Assembly: GCF_044005705.1 (NCBI RefSeq)
Contig: NZ_JBIPKE010000020.1
Span: 496,001-560,000, forward strand
DNA from: Marinoscillum luteum
GTDB lineage: Bacteria > Bacteroidota > Bacteroidia > Cytophagales > Cyclobacteriaceae
Length of the DNA: 64,000 bases
Reading direction: 5' to 3'
Below are positions 33,966-42,461 of this stretch, one piece after another (within the stretch, counting starts at the first letter, position 1; each line of letters starts with the position of its first letter). Both the position numbers and the translations under genes were made by a program. The notes below the pieces were generated by a model. That model had not been told where the DNA came from. It ran no database searches and saw only the letters and a list, made by a program, of their open reading frames with translations.

Positions 33966-35942
33966 TTACTTAACCAATAATTTGGATTCGTACTTGATCT
34001 CTGAATTTCTCAATCTCAGAAGGTACATACCCTTTGGCAAGGACGCATTTACCTCTGTGGTAAGTAGGGAGGCATCCAGTTTTTCGCTGTACACTATTTT
34101 CCCCTGAAGGCTGTAGATCGTCATGTCCAATGGCTGGCTGGTTTGAGCATCTGGCAACCGCAGCGAGAATCTGCCATCAGGAGAAGGATTCGGGAATACA
34201 CTAAAGCTCGCATCACTTTTCACAATGGACTTTTGCGGAGCAGTTCTGGCTCCTGTAGATCCGTCCTGCACTTTGATTTTATCCAAGTCCAAAGGCCCTC
34301 CGGACGGACCATTGTCTACATACACCCGAATGGTGTTGGTACCCGCAGTGAAGTCCGCGGTAAAGCCTGTGGTGGTAAATGAGCTGGAAGAAGCAAACGC
34401 AAAATTCTTGCGAATTAATGCGCCATTCACGGCAACAGATAGCTTCACAGTACCATCTGCAGCATAGGTGAGATCCAGAGGGAAGTTACCTGCCTGACTG
34501 AGATTAACGGTAATCACAACATCATCCCCTGCATTATCAAAACCGGTGACATATCCGGTGCCGCTATATCCCGATCGGGTAGTGGCCACAGCGGTTCCAC
34601 TCAGCACTCCATCTTCTGCTTCAGCAGCTACCCCACTGCCACCGGTGCCTCCACCGCTGCCACTGCCAAAATAATCATTGACGAGCCATTGCAGGGCCGG
34701 TCGTTCCACGCTCATATCCACTGCCTGAACCTCCATACTTTCGGTTCCATTCACTCCACGGGCTCTCACAGTTACGTTCTGGGTAGCACCTGGAAATTGG
34801 ATGTAACCATTGCAATTCATAACCTGGCTAAATGAACCTCCACATGAGTTGTCCTGCCATACACCAGTGTTTATTTCCATGTCTTCAGCCTGATACGTGA
34901 CCCCATCCAAAATCACATAATCGACTTCCAGATCGTTGGTATTATCTACATCATCATTGGTCAGGTGTACCTGTATGTCTCCTGAGCCTGTAAATGTATA
35001 GTCCTGAAAAGTGGTGGAAACTGTGTTGCTGCCCAATGAATTAACCTCTCCCAGCAAATACGCATTTGGTTTCCAATGCTGACCTGCTATGTAGCCCCAC
35101 AAGGTTACTCCTGCCACTCCCGGGTGCTCATATAGCAAAGGAAACAGGCTTTGGTATCTGCTCAACTGCTCATTGTCATCTGCAAAGTCCAGCTCCAGCT
35201 CAGAGATATAAATAGGTAGTCCGGTAGCGGCCAAATCATTCAGGCTACTGAGGATGGCACTATTTTGGCCAAACTCCAATCCGTGAGCCTGCACTCCTAT
35301 CCCATCGATCAGATTTTGGGCTTTCAGAATATTGATGATCTTGATATAGTCACCAGTGGCCTTGCGCTTGCCAAGAATGCCATAGTCATTGAGGATAAGC
35401 TGTGCATTCGGGCAATACTGTCTGGCCTTCTGGAAGGACCATACTACCCAATCCCATCCTGTAGATCCACTTCCGCCAATCGCATTGGAAAAGGAAGGAA
35501 TCACATGGAGTGGCTCATTGACCACATCAATCATATCCGTATTGGGATAGCGAGCGGCATAAGCCTGTATCCACTCTTCTACCTCGGCGGCCTGTTCGGC
35601 AGGCGTTAAACCGGCAATCCAGGAAGGCTCTTGCATGCCCCACACAAAGGTGTGTTGCTTAAAGATAAAGCCATTGGCCTGCGCATGATTGTAGGCCAGA
35701 TCCAGATCGGTCCAGTTCATCACGTCTCTCACACCTTCCACGGTCTCCCATTTCCCTGAGTTCTCGGGAGTAATCTGATTCCAATAAGTATTGAAACTTG
35801 CAGGCACTTCACTGCGGAAAATATTGCCTACAAATTTGGGCTCACCAGATGCCATTTGGGCAATCGCAGGAACCTGTAATGCAGACACCAGCAAGAGTGC
35901 CATTGATACTAATAAATTGATTTGTAAGTTGACTTTCTTCAT
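33966..35942 (-). CDS. GH10 xylanase with a CBM inserted in the barrel, a second CBM and a T9SS domain
   Basis: About 658 residues from ATG 35942 (MKKVNLQINLLVSMALLLVSALQVPAIA signal); the frame itself opens upstream at 36026. GH10 domain with QITPENSGKW, HTFVWGMQEPSW, acid/base Glu143 in VVNEP and nucleophile Glu248 in ISELEL. After LWGYIAGQHWKPNAYLL (281-297) about 110 residues of a beta module intervene (GDIQVHLTNDDVDNTNDLEVDY...VWQDNSCGGSFSQVMNCNGYIQF), like the xylan-binding CBM36/60 type, before the barrel's last helix resumes at VERPALQWLVNDY. A CBM35/6-like module (EAEDGVLSG...) and a T9SS sorting domain complete it. It diverges from the 7TM fusion gene at 36396. Confidence 0.88.
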   Translation of the reverse strand: MKKVNLQINLLVSMALLLVSALQVPAIAQMASGEPKFVGNIFRSEVPASFNTYWNQITPENSGKWETVEGVRDVMNWTDLDLAYNHAQANGFIFKQHTFVWGMQEPSWIAGLTPAEQAAEVEEWIQAYAARYPNTDMIDVVNEPLHVIPSFSNAIGGSGSTGWDWVVWSFQKARQYCPNAQLILNDYGILGKRKATGDYIKIINILKAQNLIDGIGVQAHGLEFGQNSAILSSLNDLAATGLPIYISELELDFADDNEQLSRYQSLFPLLYEHPGVAGVTLWGYIAGQHWKPNAYLLGEVNSLGSNTVSTTFQDYTFTGSGDIQVHLTNDDVDNTNDLEVDYVILDGVTYQAEDMEINTGVWQDNSCGGSFSQVMNCNGYIQFPGATQNVTVRARGVNGTESMEVQAVDMSVERPALQWLVNDYFGSGSGGGTGGSGVAAEAEDGVLSGTAVATTRSGYSGTGYVTGFDNAGDDVVITVNLSQAGNFPLDLTYAADGTVKLSVAVNGALIRKNFAFASSSSFTTTGFTADFTAGTNTIRVYVDNGPSGGPLDLDKIKVQDGSTGARTAPQKSIVKSDASFSVFPNPSPDGRFSLRLPDAQTSQPLDMTIYSLQGKIVYSEKLDASLLTTEVNASLPKGMYLLRLRNSEIKYESKLLVK

Positions 35943-36395
35943 GTTGAATTGTGGTTGTTGGTTAAAAAATGTAATCCAATGATAAGGACACCACTGATTA
36001 GGATCAAAAAACACACAAGAATACAATTCCCTTATAATCAGATATTTAGATCAATTTTTACGATTAATGGAAACGTTTTCATTTTCAGACAGGAGGCATC
36101 ATTCGCCTAACCAAATGCCTCTCTCAGCAAGAAAAGGCCACTTCTGCTCTTCTCACAATCGATCGCCGGGAGCCGCACTTTGGTTTTTTTTATTGCGCTT
36201 AATGCAAATAATTGATTGATAGGTAGTTATAATTATCAATTTTTCAAAAATCCTGTTTTCAACCGATTGTTTATTGCATATTTGACAAACCGGACGATCC
36301 TCCATTTTGGAACCAGTTGCTCCGGAATTCACCGCCCTTTACACATTGCATATAATGCTTCTGGCTAGTATGCAGCAACCTAAACATGCAAATGA
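35943..36395. other. Long divergent regulatory region between GH10-CBM and the 7TM fusion gene
   Basis: A 453-base AT-rich gap without a gene. It holds the LacI-like palindrome at 36066-36083 and, for the plus-strand gene, CATATTTG at 36277-36284, one base off the -7 consensus. That would give a leader of roughly 100 bases. A minus-strand TATTCTTG near 36015 could serve the GH10 gene. The length is unusual for this gene-dense window. Confidence 0.45.
36066..36083. promoter_or_regulatory. LacI-family-like operator palindrome
   Basis: AATGGAAAC|GTTTTCATT is an 18-bp palindrome with one mismatched pair and the central AACGTT core typical of LacI/GalR-family operators. It lies 124 bases before the GH10-CBM ATG and 313 bases before the 7TM gene. 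No LacI-family gene is in the window. Confidence 0.45.
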
Positions 36396-38267
36396 ATGAG
36401 AAGTACCTTCTATCTGGTGATGGTTTTTGTATTGGGTAGCCTCCATGCGCAGACCCTGGTCTATTTGACAGACGAACAGGAACACTATGTGGTGCAGGAA
36501 CACATGGACTATCTGATTGATAGTACACAACACTTTTCCGTCACCGATCTATCTACACGACCAGAAATTTTTCAGCCAATCCTAAGAGCCGATGTGGTGC
36601 CTGATCATCTGGATGATTACCTCTGGCTGAGACTTACAGTGAAAAATGAAAGGTCTGATCTCAACGAAAGCTGGTATTTCGAATCTTGGGGATTTGACAT
36701 TGATGAAATCAGTTTTTTCATCCCGACGGATAGTGGGAATTTTCAGGTGCGCGAAATGGGCTATGATCTCCCTTTCAATACGCGGCCCATCTTTCACAAA
36801 AACTTCACCTTCCTTCTGGATGTGCACCCGGGAGAAACCAAGACCTACTTCATCAAAATAAAAAGGTCATATCCTCTCCAATTCTCCTTTCACATCAGAA
36901 CCAATGAGGCATTCATTTTTCATGCACTCAATGAATACCTTTTTCTAGGACTGTATTATGGATTTCTTTTCATCATCATGTTCTTTAGCCTTTACCTCAC
37001 GGTAAAGCTTCGCGATAAACTTTATGTATATTTCTCGCTACTCATAGCGGCTACCATATGGTATTCCTTTAGCCGAGATGGGCTTGGATTTCAGTTTCTC
37101 TGGCCCACCTTTCCGGCATTGAACTACTTTGCGAAGCAGCGAATAGCCGAACTCCTCCTCATCATTAGTACACTCGCTTTTTCCAGCAAATTCCTAAATA
37201 ACACCGGCGACTATCACCGAATCAGGCTACTCACATGGACGGCCATCGGCCTTAAGTTTTGCATTTCATTTTACGAAGAAATAGTAACTCCCATTTCATC
37301 AGACCTTGGGTTCATTCTAAGTCTTGGAATACTCGGAGTACCTTTTGTGGCTGGTTTGATCGCACAGATCAGAAGAAATCAGTTCTTATGGCTCAGCAAT
37401 ATTGCCTTCCTGTGTCTTTTTCTATCTTTCGTGCAGGTTTATGCCAGTGACATCACTATTATCAGCAACCTGGTCATCAACTGGTACCTCTTCAATGCTG
37501 GAATTTTTCTGGAGGTTTCGTTTTTCTCCCTCTCGATCATCAGCCAGATTGTTTCGCTGAGAAGACAAAATGAACGAGCGAACAAGGAGCGAATTCTTAT
37601 CCTGCAGGAGCATAACCGGGTAAAAGATGAACTGAACACTCGCCTGGAGGCGAAGGTGGCAGAACGCACCAGGAAAATTGAAGATCTGCTGGAAGACCTG
37701 GCCGAAAAAAATGAGCTACTGGAAGCCAATAATATCCGGCTGGAGGATCTCAATGCCCAAGTCTCAGAAATGAATCAACTACTGAGCAGAGACAACAAAA
37801 AACTTAAAACTGATATAGATGAAGTAAGCCGTGCGCGGGTATTGATGAAGGGCGTGGATTTTGAGGAATTCAAAAAGATCTTTTCTGACAAAATAGAGTG
37901 CTTCAAATTTCTCTCAGAGATCAAATGGAAGGATGGGTTTAAGTGTAAAAAATGTGGCTACAACAAACATGGTGAAGGTAGAATCCCATTCGGCAGGCGT
38001 TGTAAAAACTGCAACTATGACGAGTCCCCTACCACGTTCACACTGTTTCACAAACTCAAATTTCCGATAGAAAAAGCCTTCTATATGGTCTATCTGATCA
38101 ACAGGAAAGATGCGGACTATACCCTGAACGAACTCTCCGAGCTTTTGGAACTGAGACGGGAAACCTGCTGGGCGTTCAAGCAGAAGATATTGACTGCCAT
38201 CGAAAAGTCCGATCATCATAAGGACTTGAGTGGTTGGGACACCCTTACGCTGATCTCCCTGGAATAA
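36396..38267 (+). CDS. 7TM-DISM receptor fused to an IS1595-type zinc ribbon and helix-turn-helix
   Basis: A 623-residue protein. Signal peptide 1-18; extracellular 7TMR-DISMED2-like beta domain (about 22-170); seven membrane helices (about 182-203, 208-226, 248-265, 276-296, 303-323, 330-349, 360-386); long coiled coil (390-480). Relatives I know continue into a histidine kinase, cyclase or other output. Here residues 488-623 resemble the N-terminal part of IS1595-family transposases: a zinc ribbon with Cys517, Cys520, Cys536 and Cys539 (CKKC and CKNC), then TLFHKLKFPIEKAFYMVYLI and a helix-turn-helix-like YTLNELSELLELRRETCWAFKQKI. The DDE nuclease domain is absent and the frame is unbroken. 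Likely a membrane-tethered sensor with a domesticated DNA-binding end; function unknown. Confidence 0.75.
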   Translation: MRSTFYLVMVFVLGSLHAQTLVYLTDEQEHYVVQEHMDYLIDSTQHFSVTDLSTRPEIFQPILRADVVPDHLDDYLWLRLTVKNERSDLNESWYFESWGFDIDEISFFIPTDSGNFQVREMGYDLPFNTRPIFHKNFTFLLDVHPGETKTYFIKIKRSYPLQFSFHIRTNEAFIFHALNEYLFLGLYYGFLFIIMFFSLYLTVKLRDKLYVYFSLLIAATIWYSFSRDGLGFQFLWPTFPALNYFAKQRIAELLLIISTLAFSSKFLNNTGDYHRIRLLTWTAIGLKFCISFYEEIVTPISSDLGFILSLGILGVPFVAGLIAQIRRNQFLWLSNIAFLCLFLSFVQVYASDITIISNLVINWYLFNAGIFLEVSFFSLSIISQIVSLRRQNERANKERILILQEHNRVKDELNTRLEAKVAERTRKIEDLLEDLAEKNELLEANNIRLEDLNAQVSEMNQLLSRDNKKLKTDIDEVSRARVLMKGVDFEEFKKIFSDKIECFKFLSEIKWKDGFKCKKCGYNKHGEGRIPFGRRCKNCNYDESPTTFTLFHKLKFPIEKAFYMVYLINRKDADYTLNELSELLELRRETCWAFKQKILTAIEKSDHHKDLSGWDTLTLISLE

Positions 38268-38344
38268 GTACGACTAAGACTTTGATCACTCATTATTTTG
38301 GAGTCATGAAATAATTCCAACGGACGAAGTACGTTTGCACTTCT

Positions 38345-38758
38345 ATGACTTTAATTACACCATTCCACAGATTCCATCTCTGGTTATTCCTGAGTTTCGC
38401 GCTACTGTCATCGGTCTATGTGATGGCACAGCCACCCAGATGGGACACGCTGGAGGTGAAGGCATCTGCCTATAATTCGGTAACGGCGCAGACAAAGCCC
38501 AACGATGCCACCACAGCGGCCTGGGGAGATCAGCTGGTGCCAGGAATGAAGGCGATCGCCGTATCCAGGGATTTGATTGCGCTGGGGCTCACCCACAATA
38601 CCCGGGTGAAAATTGAGGGAATGGAAGGGGTCTTTCTGGTCAAAGACAAAATGCACCCCCGGTGGACCCAAAAAATTGACATCTACATGGGGGAGGACAT
38701 CCAAAAGGCCCTCATCTGGGGGGTACGTCCGGTGAAGATTTTCTACGAAGTGAAGTAA
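38345..38758 (+). CDS. Small exported 3D-domain protein
   Basis: A 137-residue protein with signal peptide about 1-28 and one 3D (double-psi beta-barrel) domain: VKASAYNSVTAQTKPNDATTAAWGD, GMKAIAVSRDLIALGL, VKIEGMEGVFLVKDKMHPRWTQKIDIYMG and AWG-type ending ALIWGVRPVKIFY. The domain name comes from conserved Asp residues, here DK in VKDKM and ID in KIDIYMG; it is found in MltA and in Firmicute cell-wall proteins and is thought to act on or bind peptidoglycan. It lies 77 bases after the 7TM fusion gene on the same strand and may be co-transcribed. Confidence 0.8.
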   Translation: MTLITPFHRFHLWLFLSFALLSSVYVMAQPPRWDTLEVKASAYNSVTAQTKPNDATTAAWGDQLVPGMKAIAVSRDLIALGLTHNTRVKIEGMEGVFLVKDKMHPRWTQKIDIYMGEDIQKALIWGVRPVKIFYEVK

Positions 38759-38782
38759 TCCAAAATCACCCCACCACTTCTC

Positions 38783-38813
38783 AAAAAAATGCCCCGGCTG
38801 TAACAACCGGGGC
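38783..38813 (-). terminator. Intrinsic terminator at the end of the SusCD locus
   Basis: GCCCCGG and CCGGGGC form a 7-bp all-GC stem followed on the minus strand by A then seven T, about 33 bases past the GH2 stop at 38846. Confidence 0.87.
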
Positions 38814-38845
38814 ACCAACTATGAAGAGGATGAAAAACTCAAAGA

Positions 38846-41266
38846 TTAAGGGGTCACATTAATGGGTACCTTGAGAAAAGTGCCTTTAAAATTTTGATTG
38901 AGCACTGTCATAATAAACTCCCTGGTGTCCTTCCCTGGCATCACTTCAATGGCCGCTTTTCCATTCGCCATTTTGATAGAAGAACTACCGGTGGGTGTGC
39001 CCATATGTTCTACCAACGTGCCTCCTGTCAGGCATTGAAAATAGACCCTTTCTTCGTAATCCAGGCACCTGCCCTGCTTACTGTCTACCGCCGTGGCTGT
39101 GATCAGGTAATTCCCATTTTCTAAAAGCTTATATGACAACTCCAGAGCCTCCGGAATGCCCGACTTCTCATAAGTATAATTTACGGTGAGGGTATCTTCG
39201 GCAACCGATTTGCCGCCAATGTAAGTCACAGCCCTAAACTCGCTATCACCCGCAGGGAACAACACGTCCCAGTTGAGTCCACAAGCGGGAAACTGCGTGA
39301 TATCACGTGTTTTCATTCCCAGGCTCTGCCCCCTGATGAAGAGTTCCACGCTATCGGCGTTGCTAAAAACACTGATATTGCGCGCCACTCCCGCCGGGCC
39401 GGATCGCTCTGTCCAGGTGTGAGATTCTATGTAGGCAAAAGGCTCCTCCGACCAGTAGCTTTTAAAGACATAGTAGGCATCCTTGGGATTGCCTGCCCGA
39501 TCCACCAACCCTTTTTGATTGATATAGGGGATGTCATTTTCCGGTCGCAAGGGGGTACCAAAATCTCGAAAGGCCCATTGTGCATTACCCGCAAAATCAG
39601 GGTGCGTCTCAGATACCCTCAGGTGCCAATCAAACAAGTCTACAATGTAGTTTTCACTCCAGTCGCCATTTTGAGCGATGTTAGCAATCTGCACCTGATT
39701 GATGGGCTCCTCCCATTCGTTGGCATTGATCAGCCCATCCCCGGTCACCGGACTTTCGGTGTGCCTGCCCAGGTGGCTGGATCCGCCGTACTCCATGTGT
39801 ACAAAATGCGGATACTTTTTCAGTGAGTTATCAATGGCATGCTGATAGTTTTTATAGGTACCAGAGTACCACCCCGACCAAATGGAGGGACTAAAAACAT
39901 CCACAATATCGGCGCCTTCATAGTACTTGCGCACCGCGGTTTTCCGATAAGGATCAAGAGCATGGGCCAGGTCATTGAGCTCCCGCAAAAAGGCATTAAT
40001 CTTTTCTGGATTATCTCCATCTTCAAACTCAGGCAGCCAGTAGATCTCGTTCCCCAATGACCATAGAATCACACTTGGGTGATTGTAATTCTGATCAATC
40101 ATTTCTACCAAAATCCTTTTGGTATTTTCCTTCCAAACCTCATCACCCACGCCTCCCCGACACCATGGCAGCTCATCCCAGACCAAAATACCCAGCTCAT
40201 CACAAGCTTTGTAAACTTCGGGATCCTGCGGATAGTGACCCAACCGCACAAAATTGGCACCCATGGCTTTAATGTCTTCTATGTCCTGGCGATGCAGTGC
40301 ATTGGGCATGGCCGCTCCATATCCGGCATACTCCTCGTGGCGGTGTGTCCCTCTCAGAATCAACCGCTCGCCGTTGAGGAAAAAGGGGCCGTGCTCCTTA
40401 AACTCATACCAGCGATAACCATAGGTCTCCTCCACAGCATCAACGACTCTCTTGCCCCGCAGCAGCTGTACTTCAGCGGTATACAGCACAGGGTTTTTCA
40501 CCCCCCACAGCTCAGGGTCTTTCAATGTGAAACTCATCTCCGCCTGTCCGTCCTGTACATCCAATTGTTTGCTAAATACAATCTCCCCTGCCGGATTTTT
40601 CACCTCCACCTTTACCTCCAACCCTTTGGTGCTTCCTGTGGATTGAGTCTCCACAACGATCCGTGTGCTACCTGATGTGGCGCTCACCTTCGGTGTTTGG
40701 ATGGTGATATCCTGAAGATAAGATTCGGCCGTTTTCTTGAGCCAAACATCTCGTGTAATACCCCCAAAAATGAAGAAGTCTGATTGGTGAGACGGGATCA
40801 ACTGAGGGTGATAGCCATTGTCTACCCGAACGAGTATCTCATTTTTTCCAGCGATCAGCTGTCCTGTGATCTCGATTTCGAAACCCACATATCCGCCGAT
40901 ATGCTCACCAGATTTGGTGTCATTGACGTATACGTTCGTGACATTATTGGCCCCTTCGAAGTAGAGAAAGTACCTACTTCCTTTCTCCGGAGCGAAGTTG
41001 AGGGCTTTCCGATACCAGCTCGCACTGCGTCTGTAGCCGGGGTCCAGATCCGTGGCATCCAGATTATTCCAGGTGTGTGGCAGGTCTACTGAGACCCACC
41101 CATCCATGTTTCGTGCCTTTTCCACGTTCATTTCCGGATTTTCCAGGTAGGACCAGCCCTGGTTGATATTGGTTTTACGATCCGAAAATGATTGGCTGAG
41201 AACTGATCCAATCAACAGGAAATATAACACCCCGCCTATTATCGGCCTTGCTAACTGTCTTTTCAT
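38846..41266 (-). CDS. GH2 glycosidase (beta-glucuronidase/galactosidase type)
   Basis: An 806-residue family 2 glycoside hydrolase with signal peptide about 1-25. The sugar-binding sandwich (VDLPHTWNN, FEGANNVTNVYVN), immunoglobulin-like domain and barrel are present: FFLNGERLILRGTHRHEEYAGYG, acid/base Glu407 in LWSLGNEIYW and nucleophile Glu492 in FVHMEYGGSSH. No T9SS tail, so it is probably periplasmic. It starts directly after the GH88 stop with no gap and ends the SusCD locus. Substrate is uncertain; with GH88 and lyase-like genes nearby, a beta-glucuronidase or galactosidase trimming uronic-acid oligosaccharides is plausible. Confidence 0.88.
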   Translation of the reverse strand: MKRQLARPIIGGVLYFLLIGSVLSQSFSDRKTNINQGWSYLENPEMNVEKARNMDGWVSVDLPHTWNNLDATDLDPGYRRSASWYRKALNFAPEKGSRYFLYFEGANNVTNVYVNDTKSGEHIGGYVGFEIEITGQLIAGKNEILVRVDNGYHPQLIPSHQSDFFIFGGITRDVWLKKTAESYLQDITIQTPKVSATSGSTRIVVETQSTGSTKGLEVKVEVKNPAGEIVFSKQLDVQDGQAEMSFTLKDPELWGVKNPVLYTAEVQLLRGKRVVDAVEETYGYRWYEFKEHGPFFLNGERLILRGTHRHEEYAGYGAAMPNALHRQDIEDIKAMGANFVRLGHYPQDPEVYKACDELGILVWDELPWCRGGVGDEVWKENTKRILVEMIDQNYNHPSVILWSLGNEIYWLPEFEDGDNPEKINAFLRELNDLAHALDPYRKTAVRKYYEGADIVDVFSPSIWSGWYSGTYKNYQHAIDNSLKKYPHFVHMEYGGSSHLGRHTESPVTGDGLINANEWEEPINQVQIANIAQNGDWSENYIVDLFDWHLRVSETHPDFAGNAQWAFRDFGTPLRPENDIPYINQKGLVDRAGNPKDAYYVFKSYWSEEPFAYIESHTWTERSGPAGVARNISVFSNADSVELFIRGQSLGMKTRDITQFPACGLNWDVLFPAGDSEFRAVTYIGGKSVAEDTLTVNYTYEKSGIPEALELSYKLLENGNYLITATAVDSKQGRCLDYEERVYFQCLTGGTLVEHMGTPTGSSSIKMANGKAAIEVMPGKDTREFIMTVLNQNFKGTFLKVPINVTP

Positions 41267-42454
41267 CTATTTCAATTCTTTTTGTCTGAGCAACGCCTCC
41301 ATAAAATAGTAATCCGCATAGATGAGAGGCACATCCACCTCGTCATCCTTGGGCATATTTCCGGTACTGTGTGTCAGAATAAACATATTATTGGTTCCGT
41401 CTTCCAGGTAAACCTCTGATTGCAGGGCTTCCAGAATGGCATCGGCCTGTTCGATCATTTTCGGATCAGACGCATAAGCACTCAGCTCATAAAGTGCTGA
41501 AGCCGTCACACTGGCTGCAGAAACATCTCTGGGCTTGCTCTTGGAAGGGTCATTATAATCCCAGTAGGGAATGAGGTCTTCCGGCAGACTGGGATGATCC
41601 ATCATGTAGGTATAAATCTTTCGGGCCTGATCCAAAAACTGAGCCTCCCCAGTGAAACGGTAGACCATGGTATAGCCATACAATCCCCAGGCTTGCCCGC
41701 GTGCCCACGAGGATTCATCGGAATACCCCTGATGGGTCTGCTTACCCCGAACTGCGCCGGTCTGAGGATCATAATCCACCACATGCCATGAGCTGTTATC
41801 CTCTCTGAAATGATTCTCCATGGTGGTGATGGCATGCTCACGTGCCATTCGATAATAGCTGGAGTCTCCGGTAAATTCTGTGGCCAAAAAGAGCAGTTCC
41901 AAATTCATCATGTTGTCGATGATGACTGGGAAAGTCCAGACATCTTTATTGAAATCCCATGATCGGGTACAGCCCACCACCGGATTGAATCGGGTGCTGA
42001 GGGTCTTTGCACTTTCGACCATGATCTCCCTATACTTTGGGTCATTCGTGATCCGATAGCCATTGCCAAAGCTGCAATTGATTTTGAAACCCATATCATG
42101 GGTACCTGCATTGGTTTTCTGATCTTCTACCAGAGCCGTCCATTCCTGAGCCAGCTTTTTATAAGCCTCATTACCAGTGTACTCATAGGCATACCAAAGC
42201 ACGCCCGGGTAAAACCCACTGGTCCAGTCGCGTGAGGCTACCCCACGTATTTGACCATTGGGCTCCAGACTTCTTGGGAAATTACCGGCTGTTGCCGGAT
42301 AATCAAGCAGGTTAGCGATTCGGGCACTCAGGCCCGAATCGCTAACTGTTGTTGGGGTGTTCTCCACGTCTGTCTCCTCTGGCTGCGCACCCCCTTGATT
42401 ACATGCACTCATCCACATCCCTACCAATCCGCACATTAACAATATCCTATTCAT
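41267..42454 (-). CDS. GH88 unsaturated glucuronyl hydrolase, lipoprotein
   Basis: A 395-residue lipoprotein (lipobox WMSAC, Cys18) of the (alpha/alpha)6 GH88 family. It removes the 4,5-unsaturated uronic acid that polysaccharide lyases leave at the non-reducing end. Key residues: Asp120 in GTHDMGF and Asp180 in IIDNMMNLELLF; DESSWARGQAWGLYGY and SAASVTASALYELSAY follow. Its presence in the SusCD locus is strong evidence that the locus handles a lyase-cleaved, uronic-acid-containing glycan. It lies 7 bases after susD. Confidence 0.93.
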   Translation of the reverse strand: MNRILLMCGLVGMWMSACNQGGAQPEETDVENTPTTVSDSGLSARIANLLDYPATAGNFPRSLEPNGQIRGVASRDWTSGFYPGVLWYAYEYTGNEAYKKLAQEWTALVEDQKTNAGTHDMGFKINCSFGNGYRITNDPKYREIMVESAKTLSTRFNPVVGCTRSWDFNKDVWTFPVIIDNMMNLELLFLATEFTGDSSYYRMAREHAITTMENHFREDNSSWHVVDYDPQTGAVRGKQTHQGYSDESSWARGQAWGLYGYTMVYRFTGEAQFLDQARKIYTYMMDHPSLPEDLIPYWDYNDPSKSKPRDVSAASVTASALYELSAYASDPKMIEQADAILEALQSEVYLEDGTNNMFILTHSTGNMPKDDEVDVPLIYADYYFMEALLRQKELK

Positions 42455-42461
42455 TCCGCGA

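Noticed and set aside
36396..38267. An IS1595 insertion element
   Set aside because: Only the zinc ribbon and HTH part is present, in frame with the receptor, without a DDE domain or visible flanking terminal repeats.
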